A stretch of 64,000 bases of DNA from Amoebophrya sp. A120 (GCA_905178155.1 CAJINV010000019.1:1224913-1288912); one strand, 5' to 3'. Positions 22,601 to 37,600 are shown, counted from the first letter of the stretch. Translations and numbers: made by a program. Notes: generated by a model not told the origin, from the letters alone.

Positions 22601-25600
22601 AGTTTTTAGGTCCAGAATTTTCGCTTTTATCCAGAGCGTGTTGAAGTGAAAGACCCCTGCCTCAAACTCCGATTGAATAGAGGCAAAGCAAAGTAGAAGT
22701 CCGATGGATCTCAGTGGCTGTGACGCTAGTGCTGGCCCCCCGTATCGAATGGAAATGGGATATGTAATCGCATAGGGTCCGCCTGCGGAGCAGGCACTTG
22801 TGCTCTGACGGTCGTATCAGGAATCAAAATCATTTGCAGTGATCTCCAGCTTGCAACTTGAGAGTCCCGCCCGCCACTGTGTTGGGATCTTTTGAGTTTC
22901 GCTTTTCTTTGCTCCGCACTGCACTCACCAACGTATTTAAGAGGTACATTCAAATCTCTCCAGGTACAAGGAGATGTGCGCGACGAGGGCGGGCTTGAGA
23001 GAGAAGCAGCAGCGGGAGCAGCAGCAGCACCCGAAGCCGCAGAAGTTCCCGAAGCAGAAGCAGAAGCAGATGAAACCGAACGGGCAGCAGAAGCCGAAGC
23101 CGAAGCCGCAGCGGCATCACCCGAAGCCGAAGCAGCACCACCACCACCACCCGACTCCGGCCAGGTAGTATTTTTGTTTCGCGCCCTTTTCCTCACCGCA
23201 TACTTCGACGCGGAGCCTTTCCACCTGTTTCTCGTCGATGAACAACACGACGTAGAAGTAGATGGAACAGCGATAACATACCTGAGTTTGACCTCGTGGT
23301 TGACGATCAAGATGAGAGGAATTTGTCTTGCATAAAACCCGAGAGTAACTCTGACATTCTCGGACGTCATTGATGTTTGATTGCAAGCATGATAGTAGAT
23401 GCAAAAACTAAAACACGTGTCTATCAGGTTGCCGCCGAAGAAATATTGCAAGGAATTCAAAGGGGAGAAGCTTTTACCATGACGTTCACGACCGGGTCGA
23501 GCGGGGACAAGATCGTTCACCGGGTCGGCGGAGGCTGGTCGCCGTGGATCAGTGCGCTAACGCCCGACGAGGTTTCTTTGGTACCCGAGGGAACTGGAGC
23601 GTCGAACCAGTTCCGTCTGGTGGAGCCGTTGCCTAGCGGTACTGGATCGCTGTGTGGCAAGCTGGAAGCGATTGGAGCTGCGCCGGGCTCCGGTAAACAC
23701 TTCGTTACCTGTCCTACATTTGGCACGTCAAACGGGTTTAAAGTACAGCTCACAGGACAATCGAGGCTCGCCTCGGTCGTGTGTTTCGAATTCCAAGAGG
23801 GCCACGGTTGGAGGGTGACGAAAAGCGACGGGGGAAGGCGGCGCATGGTCGTGCAGGGACGTGTTCCTGCAGGTGCAAAACAAATACGCGAAGTAAGTTA
23901 TGCCGCGCCGTTTTTTTTCGCGCTGTCGAGTAGTGTGCTAGCGTGCTGACTGCGTTCTGTATTAATCAAACACATGAGGCAGTGCGCATTTGGAAACGCG
24001 GCTAGTTGATGCCATGTGCATCGAGCGAGCCTAGCCCTTTCATGCATGGTCGTACTGATTTACAGAGCAAAACCAAAAGCAGCTTCCGCCAGGGGATTCC
24101 ACACAAAGACACAATCAGAGAAGTTTGCATTGGTATTTGTGTCGTGAGCAGATTAGGTGTGCAGCACAAGAAAGACGGGGGGATGAAAGGCGGTGGTAGT
24201 CTTAGACTTGATACGAGAGCCAGAATGTGCTATGGACAGACAACAAGAAAGTGCCCACGGACGAGGCGCACGTGGTACGAAAAGAATTGTCCCTACCTCT
24301 ACCCCACAGCCCGCCCTAGCGACGGCTCTCTTAAGTATTGCTACCCCAGAGGTGCTGGCGGCATCCCCACGAAATGAAATGCGGACATTTTTTGCATGAA
24401 TTGATTTGGATTCTCTTGGTGATGAGTACCGGTTGGAGAAGATTTGCGGGCCGACGCCGCAATCTGTCACTTGCTTTGTCATGTTGACCAAAAACAACCT
24501 TCTTTCTTTGCTCCTGATGTATTCTCGACAGGCACCGTTGGCACGGTGATGTCGTGGCATAAGTAGTGAATACGAGTTGCGTTATTTGTGGAGAACGGAA
24601 GAGGACAAGCACAAGCAATCCGGTTGCTGAGCTGGCTCCTTTTCCCGCAGGAGACCGGCTTTGTCTCCGTCCGAGCCTTCCAGCACTGTCGGCCACCTAC
24701 CGAAGCAGCGTTTTGTTCCCAGTTGAGATGAGATGTTCTGCGGGAACTTATGTTCTGTTTATGTGCCTGCGAAGGGGGGTGTTTTGCTGGTAGAGGTAGA
24801 GATTGCCTTTCCATAGACGCAAATCGATCTTCTGGTGAATGCAGAACATGACGATGACCCGGAGGCAGCTCAGGTACTACCTATACAAAAAGAGGTAGAG
24901 TCAACAGGCGGCTTTTTAGTGCATTTCGTTTTTTGTAATCGTAATCGCCGTACTAGTGTACCAAACTACGACATTGACTCCAACTCGGGGATGTCAACCC
25001 GTCTCTTGACGTCAACAACAGGCTCGTTCCGATTACGACTACTACCACCCTCACGGTAAAGATCCCCTCGAAACGGATGATGAGCACTATCGCATGTATG
25101 ACCAAGGCACCGTCAACGAGGATCAGAACCAGGGCTCTCCGCGCGAGGTACAGTTCCTTCACTGCTTTAATCTTTGCGATACTTCACCAACATCGTTCAG
25201 CTGGACACTCATGTGTGCAGCCGGCCGACGTTGCAACAATCAAAGTGGTTTCAGCCACCATTTCGCGCCCAAATAGTAGATTCGTTCTGTCGTGCAGCAG
25301 TGAATCCCAGGGGCCCGCACGAGGTCAATCTTCGATAGTTCTTTCTTCTTTCCGATATAACCGCAACGCGCAGTCGAAGAAGTTGGACCCTTTGTTGCCG
25401 TGCGGTGGTAAGAAGTCGGCAGCTGTTCGTCGTCCACTTTTTAGACACACGGATAAAGGCTCTGGACCTTTTGTCCGTTTCGCGACGAATGGCGAACGTG
25501 CGCGCACAAACGCGCAAACCGACGAAAAAAAGCTAATTCGACTATTACAGGTCGGAGTAAAAAGTCATGTCTGAGTCAAATGCGCGTTGCGTATGCGTTG

Positions 25601-28600
25601 GCTTGGTCGTGCGTCAACTTTTCCTCAACCCATTTTTCAGGAGTCTGCTGGCCAGGACGAGAAGTTGGGGCCTTATGATGAAGTTGAGGCAGCGAAAGGA
25701 GCTGGAGTCGAACAAGAAAGGCTAGAGGAATGGCTAGGGACGGTAGTGCATCGCTTTTTATTTGTTTTGCGACTCCTATAGGTTTGGCTGGAGGACGTGG
25801 CTAATCTATGTCATCCTAATTTTTAATATCGGATATGAGCCAGCACCAGGTCGTTGTCCTTCAAAAGGTGAAAATAAAAGAGGTCCGCACGACCATGAAC
25901 AAAGACAACGATAGAAGTCGTCCGCCAACTGACTAAAAGACAACGTGGTGGACGAACAAGCAAGAGTTGATCATTTATGATTGAAGATGATGAAGAACAT
26001 CATCGGCATCATGATCCGCTTCCTCTTCCTAGCATTCGCGACCGAAACATCAGATTCAAATGCGCCGAACCGGGATTGTGCTTTATGTGTAGTAGGCCAC
26101 AGGAACTGCCTGTCCATGGTGTGTACTCCTCGAGCCGGAAGGCGGGATACAGTTCAGCGGCAATGGGTAATCGAAAACCTCCCAATAAGCGTATCGTGAT
26201 TGTATCCAAATTACACCAACAGCCTTCATCTCCGGCGGAAGAAATACCGGGCCAAGTTGTCTTCGATGAGAAACAGCCGTTTGTTCTGAAGTGGGCGAAT
26301 CCACTAACCAAGAAAGGCGCCGAAGACGTCGTCGCACACGTGACAGGGGGAAGCAAGATGCAGAAAGCGGAGGCACTTCAGACCCTAACCGCGGACAAGA
26401 TGAATCAAGTAGAGCAAAAGGTCATGGAGCTGCAATTTTTTGAACCTCAGGCTGTGCAAGACGGCAAAGGGGTCACAGAAATTTGCGGAAAAATGTACGT
26501 GGTGTCCGGCTTTGAGCCCTGGACGAGCAAGTGCATTCAAAAGGGCGGGCTCGCGCAGCCAACAAAGCTTTTTCCTTGGAGATCCTGTTCAGGTTCCACC
26601 GGAATAGCCAGGGGCGTGGCGCAGAAGTTTTGTCTTTTCGAACAGTCGGCGGCTGCAGACGACGGGAAGGGGGCGAGGCTATGCATTTCGAAACTTGTCT
26701 GGGTTAGAGGAAGGGCGTCATTGTATATGTGCGCCGTCTTTGTAGTTGACTTTCGCCGGGAAGCAAACTGAGATCTATGCATGAGAGCACGAGAGACATC
26801 AATGATCGCTGCAGCGCAAGGCGTTTTTGTACGCAAGTGCGCCACGCACTGTGATGGATATGGGTTTGGCACATAGGCCTCGTCCGTGTTCGAAGATGAA
26901 TCAATGGTGCTGCTGACACAAATTCGGAATCAATGGCGCTGCTGACACAACTTCAGTGATACAGATTCTGGACTCAGCACTTTTCCCGACCCAGACGCAT
27001 TTGCAGTCGATAGCACTTTCGGATTCATGCGTTTGGCAAGCCCGCCGAGCTGCTGACAACGCGCCAAGATTTCGGACGAGGATATTCAAACAACTATCTG
27101 CACTTGGATCCCCAAGTCCAGCTTAACGCGCCGAAGGACCTGATCCTAGTGCAAGGAAACCAGCGGGTGAAAGCGCTTAGCGAGGTGAAGGGTCCGTCCA
27201 CTACCGCCGCCTTCGCAAGCGGAGGAACGACTGCGGGCACAGTACTGCTAGCTATTTTCATTTTCCGACGTTTACAACCCTACACGTTAATGTTAAACGA
27301 TAAAAAGTCACCCGAACCGGCGATTTTTCTTGCTCTACTAGCGACGCGCCTGACATTGTATCGTAATAGAGTGCATATATACTTTTGTACAGAATTATCA
27401 GAAACAACACGGCAGCTCTAGTTTTTACAGAGAACGAGCTGTGCAGATCTGGTTGATATTATCAATCTCCTGCAAAGACATAAATAGACCGGTGCTGTTG
27501 TTCTTTGATGGGGAGATGGGATTTCGAATGGAGTTTTCTTCACAATCACAGGCCGTTCTTCATGAGGAAGCAGGAAGCGGCGCTTGGGCCAGAAGCGAAA
27601 AAAACGCACCAAAGCCGAGCCTGGTGGATCCGGAAGTGCGCATCGCTGATCCTGAGGTACTAGGTGTTAACCGTTGATTTGTATGTAGTGAGGCCGCGAG
27701 CGCTGGCGCTCTAATCTGGCGGCTTTTTAATTGCCAGACAGACAGCAAAGCGACCACAGCCTGACAAAAAGTGTTGCAGTTTGTTACACAAATTAGAAGG
27801 ATTCGAGAAGGGCATCACAAGCAACTTTTGTCATGCAAGCCGTGCTGAGTAAGAGTAGCGGTAGCCTAGTTTTCGTGCGTGTGGTCCTTAATCCTTTGGA
27901 ATCTCCACATTAGAAGGAAGTTCGATTTGTCATGCCGAGCAAGTTTGTGTTGCTGAAGTCTTCTCGAAGGGGGCAACTGTAACGCTTTTGTTCTTGCGCA
28001 TTTTGCGGCTTGAGGCTTTTTTCTCCATAGTCTTTCTCAATGCCGCACCAAATCCAAAACTCTTCAATCCCCACATTAGCTTTATCTGGGAAGCGCAATG
28101 CGTCTGAATCTGCAGCTTCGCAGTAATACGCCATGAACTTAATACTACTCTTCGAGGCTGAGCTGCAGCTATTGTCTGTGGCCGTCCTTTATCCTTTCCT
28201 TTCCCCATCTGATTCCGAAAAAACGCACAGCAACTGCACACTGGTCTCGGCGAGTGAGCGTCTACTTTATCGATGGCGGCTTGTGGTGAAAGCCGTACTG
28301 AAGTAGAAGTTGAAAAATACAAATTTACCAGGTGCTCCCCTTGTTGAAACATCTCCGGGCCGGAGAGGTTTTCACGATCAAAATTGCAAACGAGAAGGAA
28401 CCGCAGAAACCCTATACCGTGTACCGCGTTGATGACGAGGACGCCACCGCTGTCTTTGGTGCGCCGAAGCCTCCTCACTCGCTCGGTGCGGCAAAAGAAC
28501 CTCTCCAGGAGCGGTTGGAGCTTTCGGGCGAAGATGAAACTCTGCGTGTGTCTCCGAACTTCAAACTGGTGAACGTGGCAACTCAGCATAAGAACAATTT

Positions 28601-31600
28601 CGAGGCCTGTGGCGATCTGCAGGCCTTGGGAGACGTCGGAGATCAGGCGGCTGCAGAGCAGTTGTTTGTCTACCGTGCAAGTATGGGCTACGCTACAAAA
28701 CCGGGCTTTCAAGCGAAGCTTGTAAACCAAGAAAAAATCGGTGGGTTGCCTTGGGTGTGTCTGAAACTGAATGCTCAGCAGCAGGAGGGCAGCATGTCGT
28801 GGGAACTGAAACTGGACGGGAAAAGTATGATCCTTGGGGGCTCGTTATGCAAAGGTTAGTCGTGCCTTCGACCTAGCATGATGTTTCCGCACCCATGATA
28901 TTTTTTAACGCCAGGTCCCTCCTCGATAAAAAGCCTACGGCAGGGGCACAGTCGACATTATGGTGTTTCGGCGAGTTAAGTATCCTGCTACCGTGCCTGC
29001 GTCACGTATGGCGTAGATCAACCTGACAGGGCTGCGCCTGTAACTTGTGACTGGACCGCACTAATAGACCCGTTTCGCCGCGACGAGTGCCCGGTGATGT
29101 GCCCTTTTTTTCATTACTGTGGCTATGCTGTCGACGCTTATCTTCCAATTTTGTTGGCATGATAATTATTACTCTGCCGGGATCTTCTCTTCGTGTCCAT
29201 CATTGTACACCGACTCTTAATGCGGAAACATCTGCGTGGTTGGCCGCAGTTTTGGTCTCCATTCGCCATTATTTTTACGGTCGGCCGCGATGTTTCGGTG
29301 CAGGACGTGCGGTGGTCAGATCAACTAAACCTCGTGCGGCCCATTGTACGAAAGGGGGGAACCACGCCTCTAGTAGAGTCCTCCCGCGACGGAAAAAGCA
29401 CTGCATGGCCCTCCGGACAAGCCGGAAGCTTTACGAAAGGGACAAAGCTTCAGATTTGATGTTTTTGATGATGATCAAGTAGAATGCTCATCTTCACGAT
29501 GCCCCCCCCAGATGGGGCTTCATGAGCAAAGATTTTTTACATGTGCCATTTCCACTCTTCGTGATGATAGTCCAATTTTCGAATGACGTCAGGACGCATG
29601 ATGGGCGGCGCGTGGCTATCATTGCAATTCCATCGGAATAATGAAGCCGTGCCAGCTGCGATGTTTTATGCGCTACTTTTGACGAAATTCGAATTCGTCA
29701 GGTACTCAGCTTGATAAAAAGAACGAGAATTAATACGAGTCAAACAAGGCTTCGACTTAACAACGTTTTTCCGTATTGCTTTAAGAGCCGTGCCTCCTCG
29801 CTCCAACATCGGGGCTTCTCTTCACGATGATCACCAGTCAAAAAGTTGCACAGAACTATTTTGTTCTGCCAGAAAAACAGTAGGGAAAGCAACAGTAGAG
29901 GACACGTCGTGCATAGACATTTTCATATTTTGATGCAACTTGCCGTGGGCTGGGGGAGTACTAGAGGTCGAGGTTTGGTCCTTTCGATACGCGCAAATTG
30001 ATCTGGTGCAGCCGCAGGCAATGCTGGGAAGCGAAATTGCGACTGGGGGTGGGCCCCCTGCTGCAGAGGTGGGGCTTGTCGACCCTGCAGTCAAAGATCC
30101 GCTGGACGATCTGGAGCGAAAAGTACGGCAGGGCGCATACTCCTTCCGAATTGTTTTCGCACAAGGGAGCGCTGCCAGTGAAGAAGGAGCGTTCAAAACC
30201 GCGATTTTTACCTCACCCGACTACGTCTCGATGCTTGCGTACGACGAAACATCAGAACGCCCTGCGAGAAAGAAATTGGCATCGGACCATCGGGACTTTT
30301 CTTTGGTTGACCACATCCGTTCCGGTCCTACGCCTGGCTCTCCTCTATGTGGGAAGGTGAAGGCCACCGAACCCAAAGATTCTGGAAAGTGCTTGGGGTG
30401 GCAGCGGAAAGGGCCTGGACTGTCTGAGGTTGACTGTCGGACTCTTGGATTGGTCTTCTGCTTCCATGCAAAGCCGCGGGCGTCGGACGATGCCTCTCAA
30501 CCCCGTTTCACCATTACGCACACGGCCAGCAAGACGGAATCGTTCAAATTAGCGGTACGGAGGTGGAAAAAAAACAAGAAAACCCATATCGTGGATTGAT
30601 AAATTGCCGTTCCTCTTTTTGAATGTCTCACAAAGCCTGGTCATGGGATATGTTTTAGGACCTGGCGAGTTCAAAGAGAAAGATGCCATTGTAGCAGCTC
30701 TCCTCTGCCACTGCATTTTTGTCATGAAAAGGTAGAACGGCTTGGAACAGTGCATTAGGTAGAAGCCAACATGCCGGCAGTGGGGGGAAAATAACAAGGA
30801 TTACAATATCATAACCACGGAAGATGGGTTCAGAAGTTTTCATTTTGATACGAATTGCCGGAAGGTGAATCCCCGTACGTGCACCTGTTTTATGAAGAAC
30901 AAAGGTATCTTTTCCCATCGGATAATATTGGACAGACCAGTCCGTGTCCGACCCGTCTTGCTTGAAAAATAGCTTGTAGACATGCATCCGCAGTAGAAAC
31001 TTCCAGGGGCGCCTGCCCCTGTGCAGTGACATGAGCCCCTCTTGTGTGTTGCCGCAAGGAGCATGCGCAGCGTCCCCTTTTAGCTGTGCGCGCAAAGTAC
31101 GCGTTTTGTGCTTGTACGTACACATCGGTTTTTGTATGGGACGTGGCACGACGGTGGGCGGAGGTCCGATATTGAGTGGTGGGAAAAGAAGGCTTCACGT
31201 CAATACGCAACCTGACGGGGAAATCACAAAGAGCCACGCAACCGAAGTCTTGTTGCCCGCGACGGTACAGTTTAGATGCGTTGCTTATTCCTTATTTGGC
31301 AACCCAATTGACCGACATTCAGCTATCTCTCCACGACACGAAAACAGATGAGAGCTGTTGCCCGCATCACATGTATCACGAAGTGAAAACGCGGCACTGC
31401 GGGGCTTGCTTACTTAAATTTAACTTCGGCCCCTTCGGTGGGGGCCTTTTTTGGTAATGACAAATATTAATCGTCCCCGGGGGCTCCCTGCGGCTGCGAG
31501 ATAGCTGCTTTTAGTTTGCGTCTTGCGAGACAAGAGAGGCCGGGTGTCGTGGGCTGCCCTCTAGGCCGCGCAGTTTGCCGTTCTCTTGCTAGAACTGGTG

Positions 31601-34600
31601 CCGCTTGCCCGCTTCTTGCAAAAAATTCACCGATGTCAGGAGAAGTGTGTTATCCTTTCGGCAGCAAAAGAGGCGTCGGAGGTCAGCCGGATGCCTCGCC
31701 GGCCGCATTGTGGCATGCAAGTGCGCTGCGAGAGGGAATTTACGTTCTCCGAAGGAAATTGGGCAAGCCAGCGTGACCGTGTGTGCCGAATACCCCTACT
31801 TGGTCGCTTAGTGTGTTAAGTACTTACAACCAACAACAGGGCGAGGTTTTGCGTCAGGCGGAAGAGAAGCTCAAAGAGGCAGCAGAGGCAAAAGCGGCAG
31901 CTGCAACTCCCCAACTCCCACAGGTACTGAAAGAAGTTTACGAAAAGTGATCTGTTTTGTTGTTTTATTCCGTATTCTTTCCATTCTAAATTTGAACTGC
32001 GTTGTCGTCGTCCAACACTTCGAATGAATCCATACCAACCTGGTGCGCCGGAGCGATCACGTCATCCAGGGAACTAGATGTCGTACTTGCTCCTCTGGGG
32101 GTCAAAAAGACATGCTCACGACGGCCTTCTCTGACTATGATTCATCTTGACTTGTCTCTCGTTTTCGTCTTCATGGCAAAACGACAAACAAGTGGAAAAG
32201 AAAATCTGTCAGTGTCACATCCATCACGAAGTGCAACGTGATGAAGGCGAATTCAATTTTTCATATGCTCAACGAGACGGAAGCGGGACGCTGCTTTGCC
32301 CGCTTGTTTTTACAAATTCGAATTTTATTTCGGGGACAGTTGAGTGGGACTGGGACTTGTCATTGTTTGCCTCTGGGAGAAGCTTGTCCGGATTATCAAA
32401 TTTCCTACTTGAGAATCCAAGTCTCCGCTTATTTCGGCCTTATTTCACCCTAGAAGTACGAGGCGCCCGTCGCGGACGACCTGGCGAAGTGGAGCCTTTT
32501 CATCTCGGTCCGGATACATATTTTTACCGAGCAGACGGAGGAGACCGCGGACATTTCGTCGTCCGGGTCGTGCGCCGTTGTTTGCTTTTTTAACTGCTGG
32601 CGGAGGCCACTCGCAAACAAAGCAGTTAACAGAACGACAGCCAGTTGTATTTCCCGTAACTAGAGAAGCCGCGTAAACGCAAAAGAGGCATTACGACACT
32701 CGGTCGCAAAGCAAAACTCGCTCAGCAAGACAATCTATCGTACTTACAACAGCCGCAACCGGTACAGCCGGCGCAACCGGAACAGCCGGAAGAAGAAGAA
32801 GAAGAAGAAGATGATGAATACAACTACGATTTGTTTCCCAGTGATAATCAGGCCCGAAGCCAAGGGGGCTGGGCACGGGTGCCTGGCTCCCCGTCCTTGC
32901 GGAATTATTACTCAGAGGTAAATAATCATGTTGCGTGTTTTTTGTTTCACAGCGCGGCAGCTTTTTTTATTTCAACTTCACCCATCCGATCTTCACAAGC
33001 AGCATGGTCTCAGAACTTCTTCTGCGTACCATTGCAATCAGCAAAGACTTTCCGACTTTTTACGGTCACTCCTGCGGCTGCCGGTAGTTGTACGTTAGCG
33101 GCTGGTATTAACGAGACTGCGGCACCAGGATTTGTACTTGGTGGCTCATGTTGGCTGCCAAGGGCGCCGCGCTCTCCCCCTCAGAGCTTTTTTCCACGTC
33201 AGAGCTTGATGTGCCGCGCAGAAGGCGCGTGCGTAGAAGCCGCAACCGCGACAGGGCTTCCTTGTTCACGAGATTTGCTGTCGGGTTTCCGGTACAAAAA
33301 AGGGGAAAGCCAGGACCAGAACTGGGCCTCGATCATGGCAGGCCGGCCAAAAAATGCAGGAAACGCGGCATCGCATTTAGCATGCGTCGCGTCGTTGTAA
33401 GTACTGGAACTCGTCACACCCACAGCTACACTACTTATTACAACAGGAGCCGTTTGATCGGAAAGACAAAGAGGAAGACGAAAACCGCGGAGGGGATCAG
33501 GAAGACGAAGGACCGCTGAACGAGGAAGCAGGGGAGCATCGTTATGAACGCGGGGGTTTTGATCCGGAGGTACTCTTACTTTTGATGAATTTGCCATCCT
33601 CAAATACACTTCTTGAATACCTTTTTGCGCATGTGAGACAACTTGCTTGACGAGGATACACCGGAGCGCAGTTGGAGTTAGTGGAAACTCACACTGTTTT
33701 TTGTGCAGACCACATGCTTTTGCCAGGCTTGACATATCAGTTAGAATGTTTTTCCGCACGAGAGCCAATAAGAAGTGCACAGCGAATAGCTACACGTTGT
33801 AGTACGGGCCGAAAAATACTGCTAAACTTAATTCGTTTTATTTCGATCTGCTGGCTCGCTTTGGTTTCGCCACAACGTGCGCGGCATACGAGGCGTTTAT
33901 GGAGGAACCGAAGCCGAGACGACACTGGCTGGGTTCGGATCTTCGTGATGCTAGTTGGTTTTTTTTTTACATCAACGAACACCACTGGGCCGGCTCAGGA
34001 ACCAGAAATTTCGTCAGCCGAAACTGTATCCACCGCCCGCAGTGGGATATATTCGATGCGCCTAACGCGCAGGCCGAAAGAGAAAGTGTCTAAGTATGCG
34101 AACCAAGACTGTCGCCTTTTTTACCTGTGCGTGAACTGTCCTGTAAGTACGCGGCGATGTAAATGTCCTATAAATAATTTTTCAGGGCAATACCGGTGCC
34201 TCTCAGGACGACGGTGCTTGGAGGTCGGACGCTGGTAGCGAGTTTGACCCAGACGACTTGCCCGACGACCTGCAGGTACAACTAAGTAGTGGCTGCTACG
34301 AGTCTTTGCTTTTTTCCAAGTAGATGTAAATCGACATTGCCCTGCGGTTGATGTTGATGACGGTCGAGCGTTTCACCACGGCTTGTGCCACAGCAGAGGA
34401 CACATAGGTGCAGAAGCCGGGGCCAGGATGAGACTGGCTGTGGTCGTCCTTTACATATTCATTTTTAGCTACGCTTCTGTCCACCGCAGTCCGATCCTAC
34501 TTGCGCTGACGGATTATCTACTCTAGCCCAGCTGATTTCTTTTCTAACTATCGAAGAACGAAGAAGCCACCGCCTTTTTTGTTTCAGTTTGAAAAAGAAG

Positions 34601-37600
34601 CAGAGTATTTGCCAGCCGCAATGCCCATGCCCTACTATACCCAGCGTCCCTAGCCGACTGAGTAGAGATAAAGTATGTACGTTATACGAATCAGGACGAC
34701 GACGGGCGGGAAGGCTACTACGATGACCTGCACAGCGCCGCTGGCGACGGCGGAAGTCCAGGGGAAGGCCTGCTTGGCGCCGAGAGGCTCGAGGAATTGA
34801 GGGAAGGCGACGCGCTCCCCCGTGGTAACAACCACCGCACGGAGAACATGGTAGCACGAGCAATTCCAATTCCTTCGACTACCACTTTTTTGAAATAAAC
34901 AATGCGACTTTATTACTAACATGGATCATTATTTGATGGTGGTGGAGCAGTTGTTCACCTTATTTTGCGCCGCGCAAGAGCCTTGTTTGCAGAGGCCGCA
35001 GCTGCCAAGATGACGCATTTTCAAGCGTGTGACCGACATATAGTGGTTTTTATTTATTTCGAGGAGGGGAGTTAGCATGTGTGTCAGTGAGTCTTGCTCA
35101 CGCACCAGTGTGTATTTTTACCAGGGCGTCAGACCTCGCAACGGAGAATTCTAGTTTTACTAACGTCAACCTTTGGTAGTATTTTTGCCACCGAAGAATC
35201 CAAGACCAAGTAGAGCTGCTCCTGCTGGCATGACGAACAAGATCGGCGAATTTCAATGCCGCTGCCTGAATGTATAGAAGGAACACCCGACATCCCCGTG
35301 AAAAGCGAAGACGTCAGGCATTGCTTCATTTTTGGCCATTCGCCGCCTACAACGGCTTACGCAGTAGACTTCTATATCGAGTATGTCAAGCTTGATTAAG
35401 TTTTGAAAAAAATCTCGGGGTATTACAGAACGCGAGGGAGCCGCGGCAGAAGGACATTACCATGAGCGACGAGGCACTGGCGAAGCGTGAAGAACGCATC
35501 AAGAAGATGAGGTCCGCGTCCGCAGACGACGCAGAAGACGGGGAAGCCTGGCTTCGGGCCAATGTTCTTGGCGTCGACTTGTTCGGTGAAGGCCCGGTAC
35601 CACTATCAGCTATGTTGTTGTACAGGCTTTTCTCATATCCTCCTGTGAAGCTTTTATACATCGATCTGGCGAAAAATCGGCGCAGTTTAGGGCAAGAAAT
35701 AATTGGAAAAACGCTGTAGCGTGGTAGAAATTGGGCGTGGAAAAGGATACATGCAGTTGAGGCCTGTCCTAATTCTCCACTTCTCTACAACCTGAGACAG
35801 AAGCAGAGCTTGAGCTGTGCAACGCGATTATTGTCAAAGCACGTTCTCGTTGTGCATTTGAAGGACAGTGTAAATGAGTGCTAGTTCGCGAGCCTCAAGA
35901 AGCTTCGGGTTGTATTGGCGACGTGTATTTGTTTGCCGAATTGAAATGACTCGAGGCTGCGCGTTTAGGGGTCGCACGATGAAGCCGAGTTTTGATATGT
36001 GAAAGTACTTCCGTCTTCTTTGTATGTGTTCGCACGGACTGCCATGGCAGCGCGACTACCATACGACAGTGCGAAAATTGTCTTTGGCATGGTGTTGTGC
36101 AGTGCAAAGAGGTCTGCAGCAGTCTGTCACGGGAGATTCAGAATCTTTGACTTTCTAACAGGAAGCAGAAGAGGCCGAGAGGAAGACTTTCGGAGACCCT
36201 CCGCCGCCAAAAACTGGACAGCAGGTACAACGAAGTTTCATTTAAAACTGTGCATTCCTTCGCAATATTTTGCTTTCGTGATGGAACACTTAAACAAAAC
36301 TGCGCACGGCCCGTTGTTATCTGTGTCTCTTCGAATGCTCCTTCATTGGCTGGGACCTGGCGAATCCGCCAGATGGCTGGCTTTGCTCAATTCCCGTAAT
36401 TGTCCCTTATTTTCTTTCGAAATCAACTGTGGGCAGCCAGAGCACCATTCGTTCCGGGCCCACAACTTGTGCGGACTCAACTTTAATATTCATGTACTTT
36501 GCTGGTTGCAATAATTCTGCAGGTCGTCCCTGACGGCGAGCAGGTTGAAATCGGGGCTGACTTAGAGATGTTCCTGGAAGCTTGGGAGCTTACTCAAGAT
36601 CGTGCAGTTTTTCGTTTGAAATTCCAAGCCGACGACACCCAACCGGACGAGACGGGCAACGCCCGGTTCGTTGTGCGACTAAATGAGGCCAGCGAAAACT
36701 TATCCCTCGAGAGCCAGAAGATCAGCGTTTTGGCCAAGACGGAACAGGAGATTGGGGATAAACAAAGTGAACTTGATTACGAATGGCTTTGGTGGTTTTA
36801 TTTTACTCCCCAACTGACCCCACACTCGTGCGTGCAGATCGCAACCAGTCCTGCCATCACGCAAAACGCGAAAGAGGTCATGAGTTGTCTACAGTGGCCG
36901 CCCGAGACAGGAGCAGAGGCCTTCACGGTGGTGGACTGCGTATCGGGAAAATCATTGCAAGCGTTCTGTGTGGAAAAGCCAAGGTGGGACAAGGACGCGT
37001 TTTATTTTTTTCGCAAAATAACCGAGGAGGAGGACCTCGAAAAGGATTCTAGCCTCCTTTCCGTGAATGCCGACAACGGGCAGCTCTTGTCAGAGATCCC
37101 GGCACACGGGGCTGATGGTATACTGCGGATGTACATCGACAAGCAAAAGCAACACAATCCGCCCAAACCGCAGCAAGCTGTTCGAAAAGCAAAGGAGAGC
37201 GAGATCCAAAAAGAAGCGTGGGGCGCCCTGCTCAGCGGAAACGATGGCGACGAAGAATCTCCAGAGTCCGTGGGGGGCGAGTCCAGTTTTGATGATTCCA
37301 AGGTCAAGGGAATGCTGCAGCTGTATTCGGTGCGGAAAAAGGATGAAGAGGAAGACGAGGACGGCACCACGCAAGCTTCGCAGTCACCTGTACTTGCAGT
37401 GACTGTCGACAATGGAGGCGGTCCTGAAGCCAATCTCCGGGTCCTCCCGGTCATACCAGCCACTGGAAGCTACTACGAGTGGCAGTTCAAAACACTGATC
37501 AAATTCAATGAAAAGTTCAGGGGCCACGAGATTCCGTGTGGAACAATGCAGCTGTCACAGCATTCTCTGACAGCAGGACAACAGCTGTGCCTGCAGCAGG

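Noticed and set aside
22964-23164. Low-complexity Ala/Glu region as a tandem DNA repeat
   Set aside because: It is an exon with CAG acceptor, GTAGTA donor and phase 0-0 boundaries; the repetition reflects biased protein composition.
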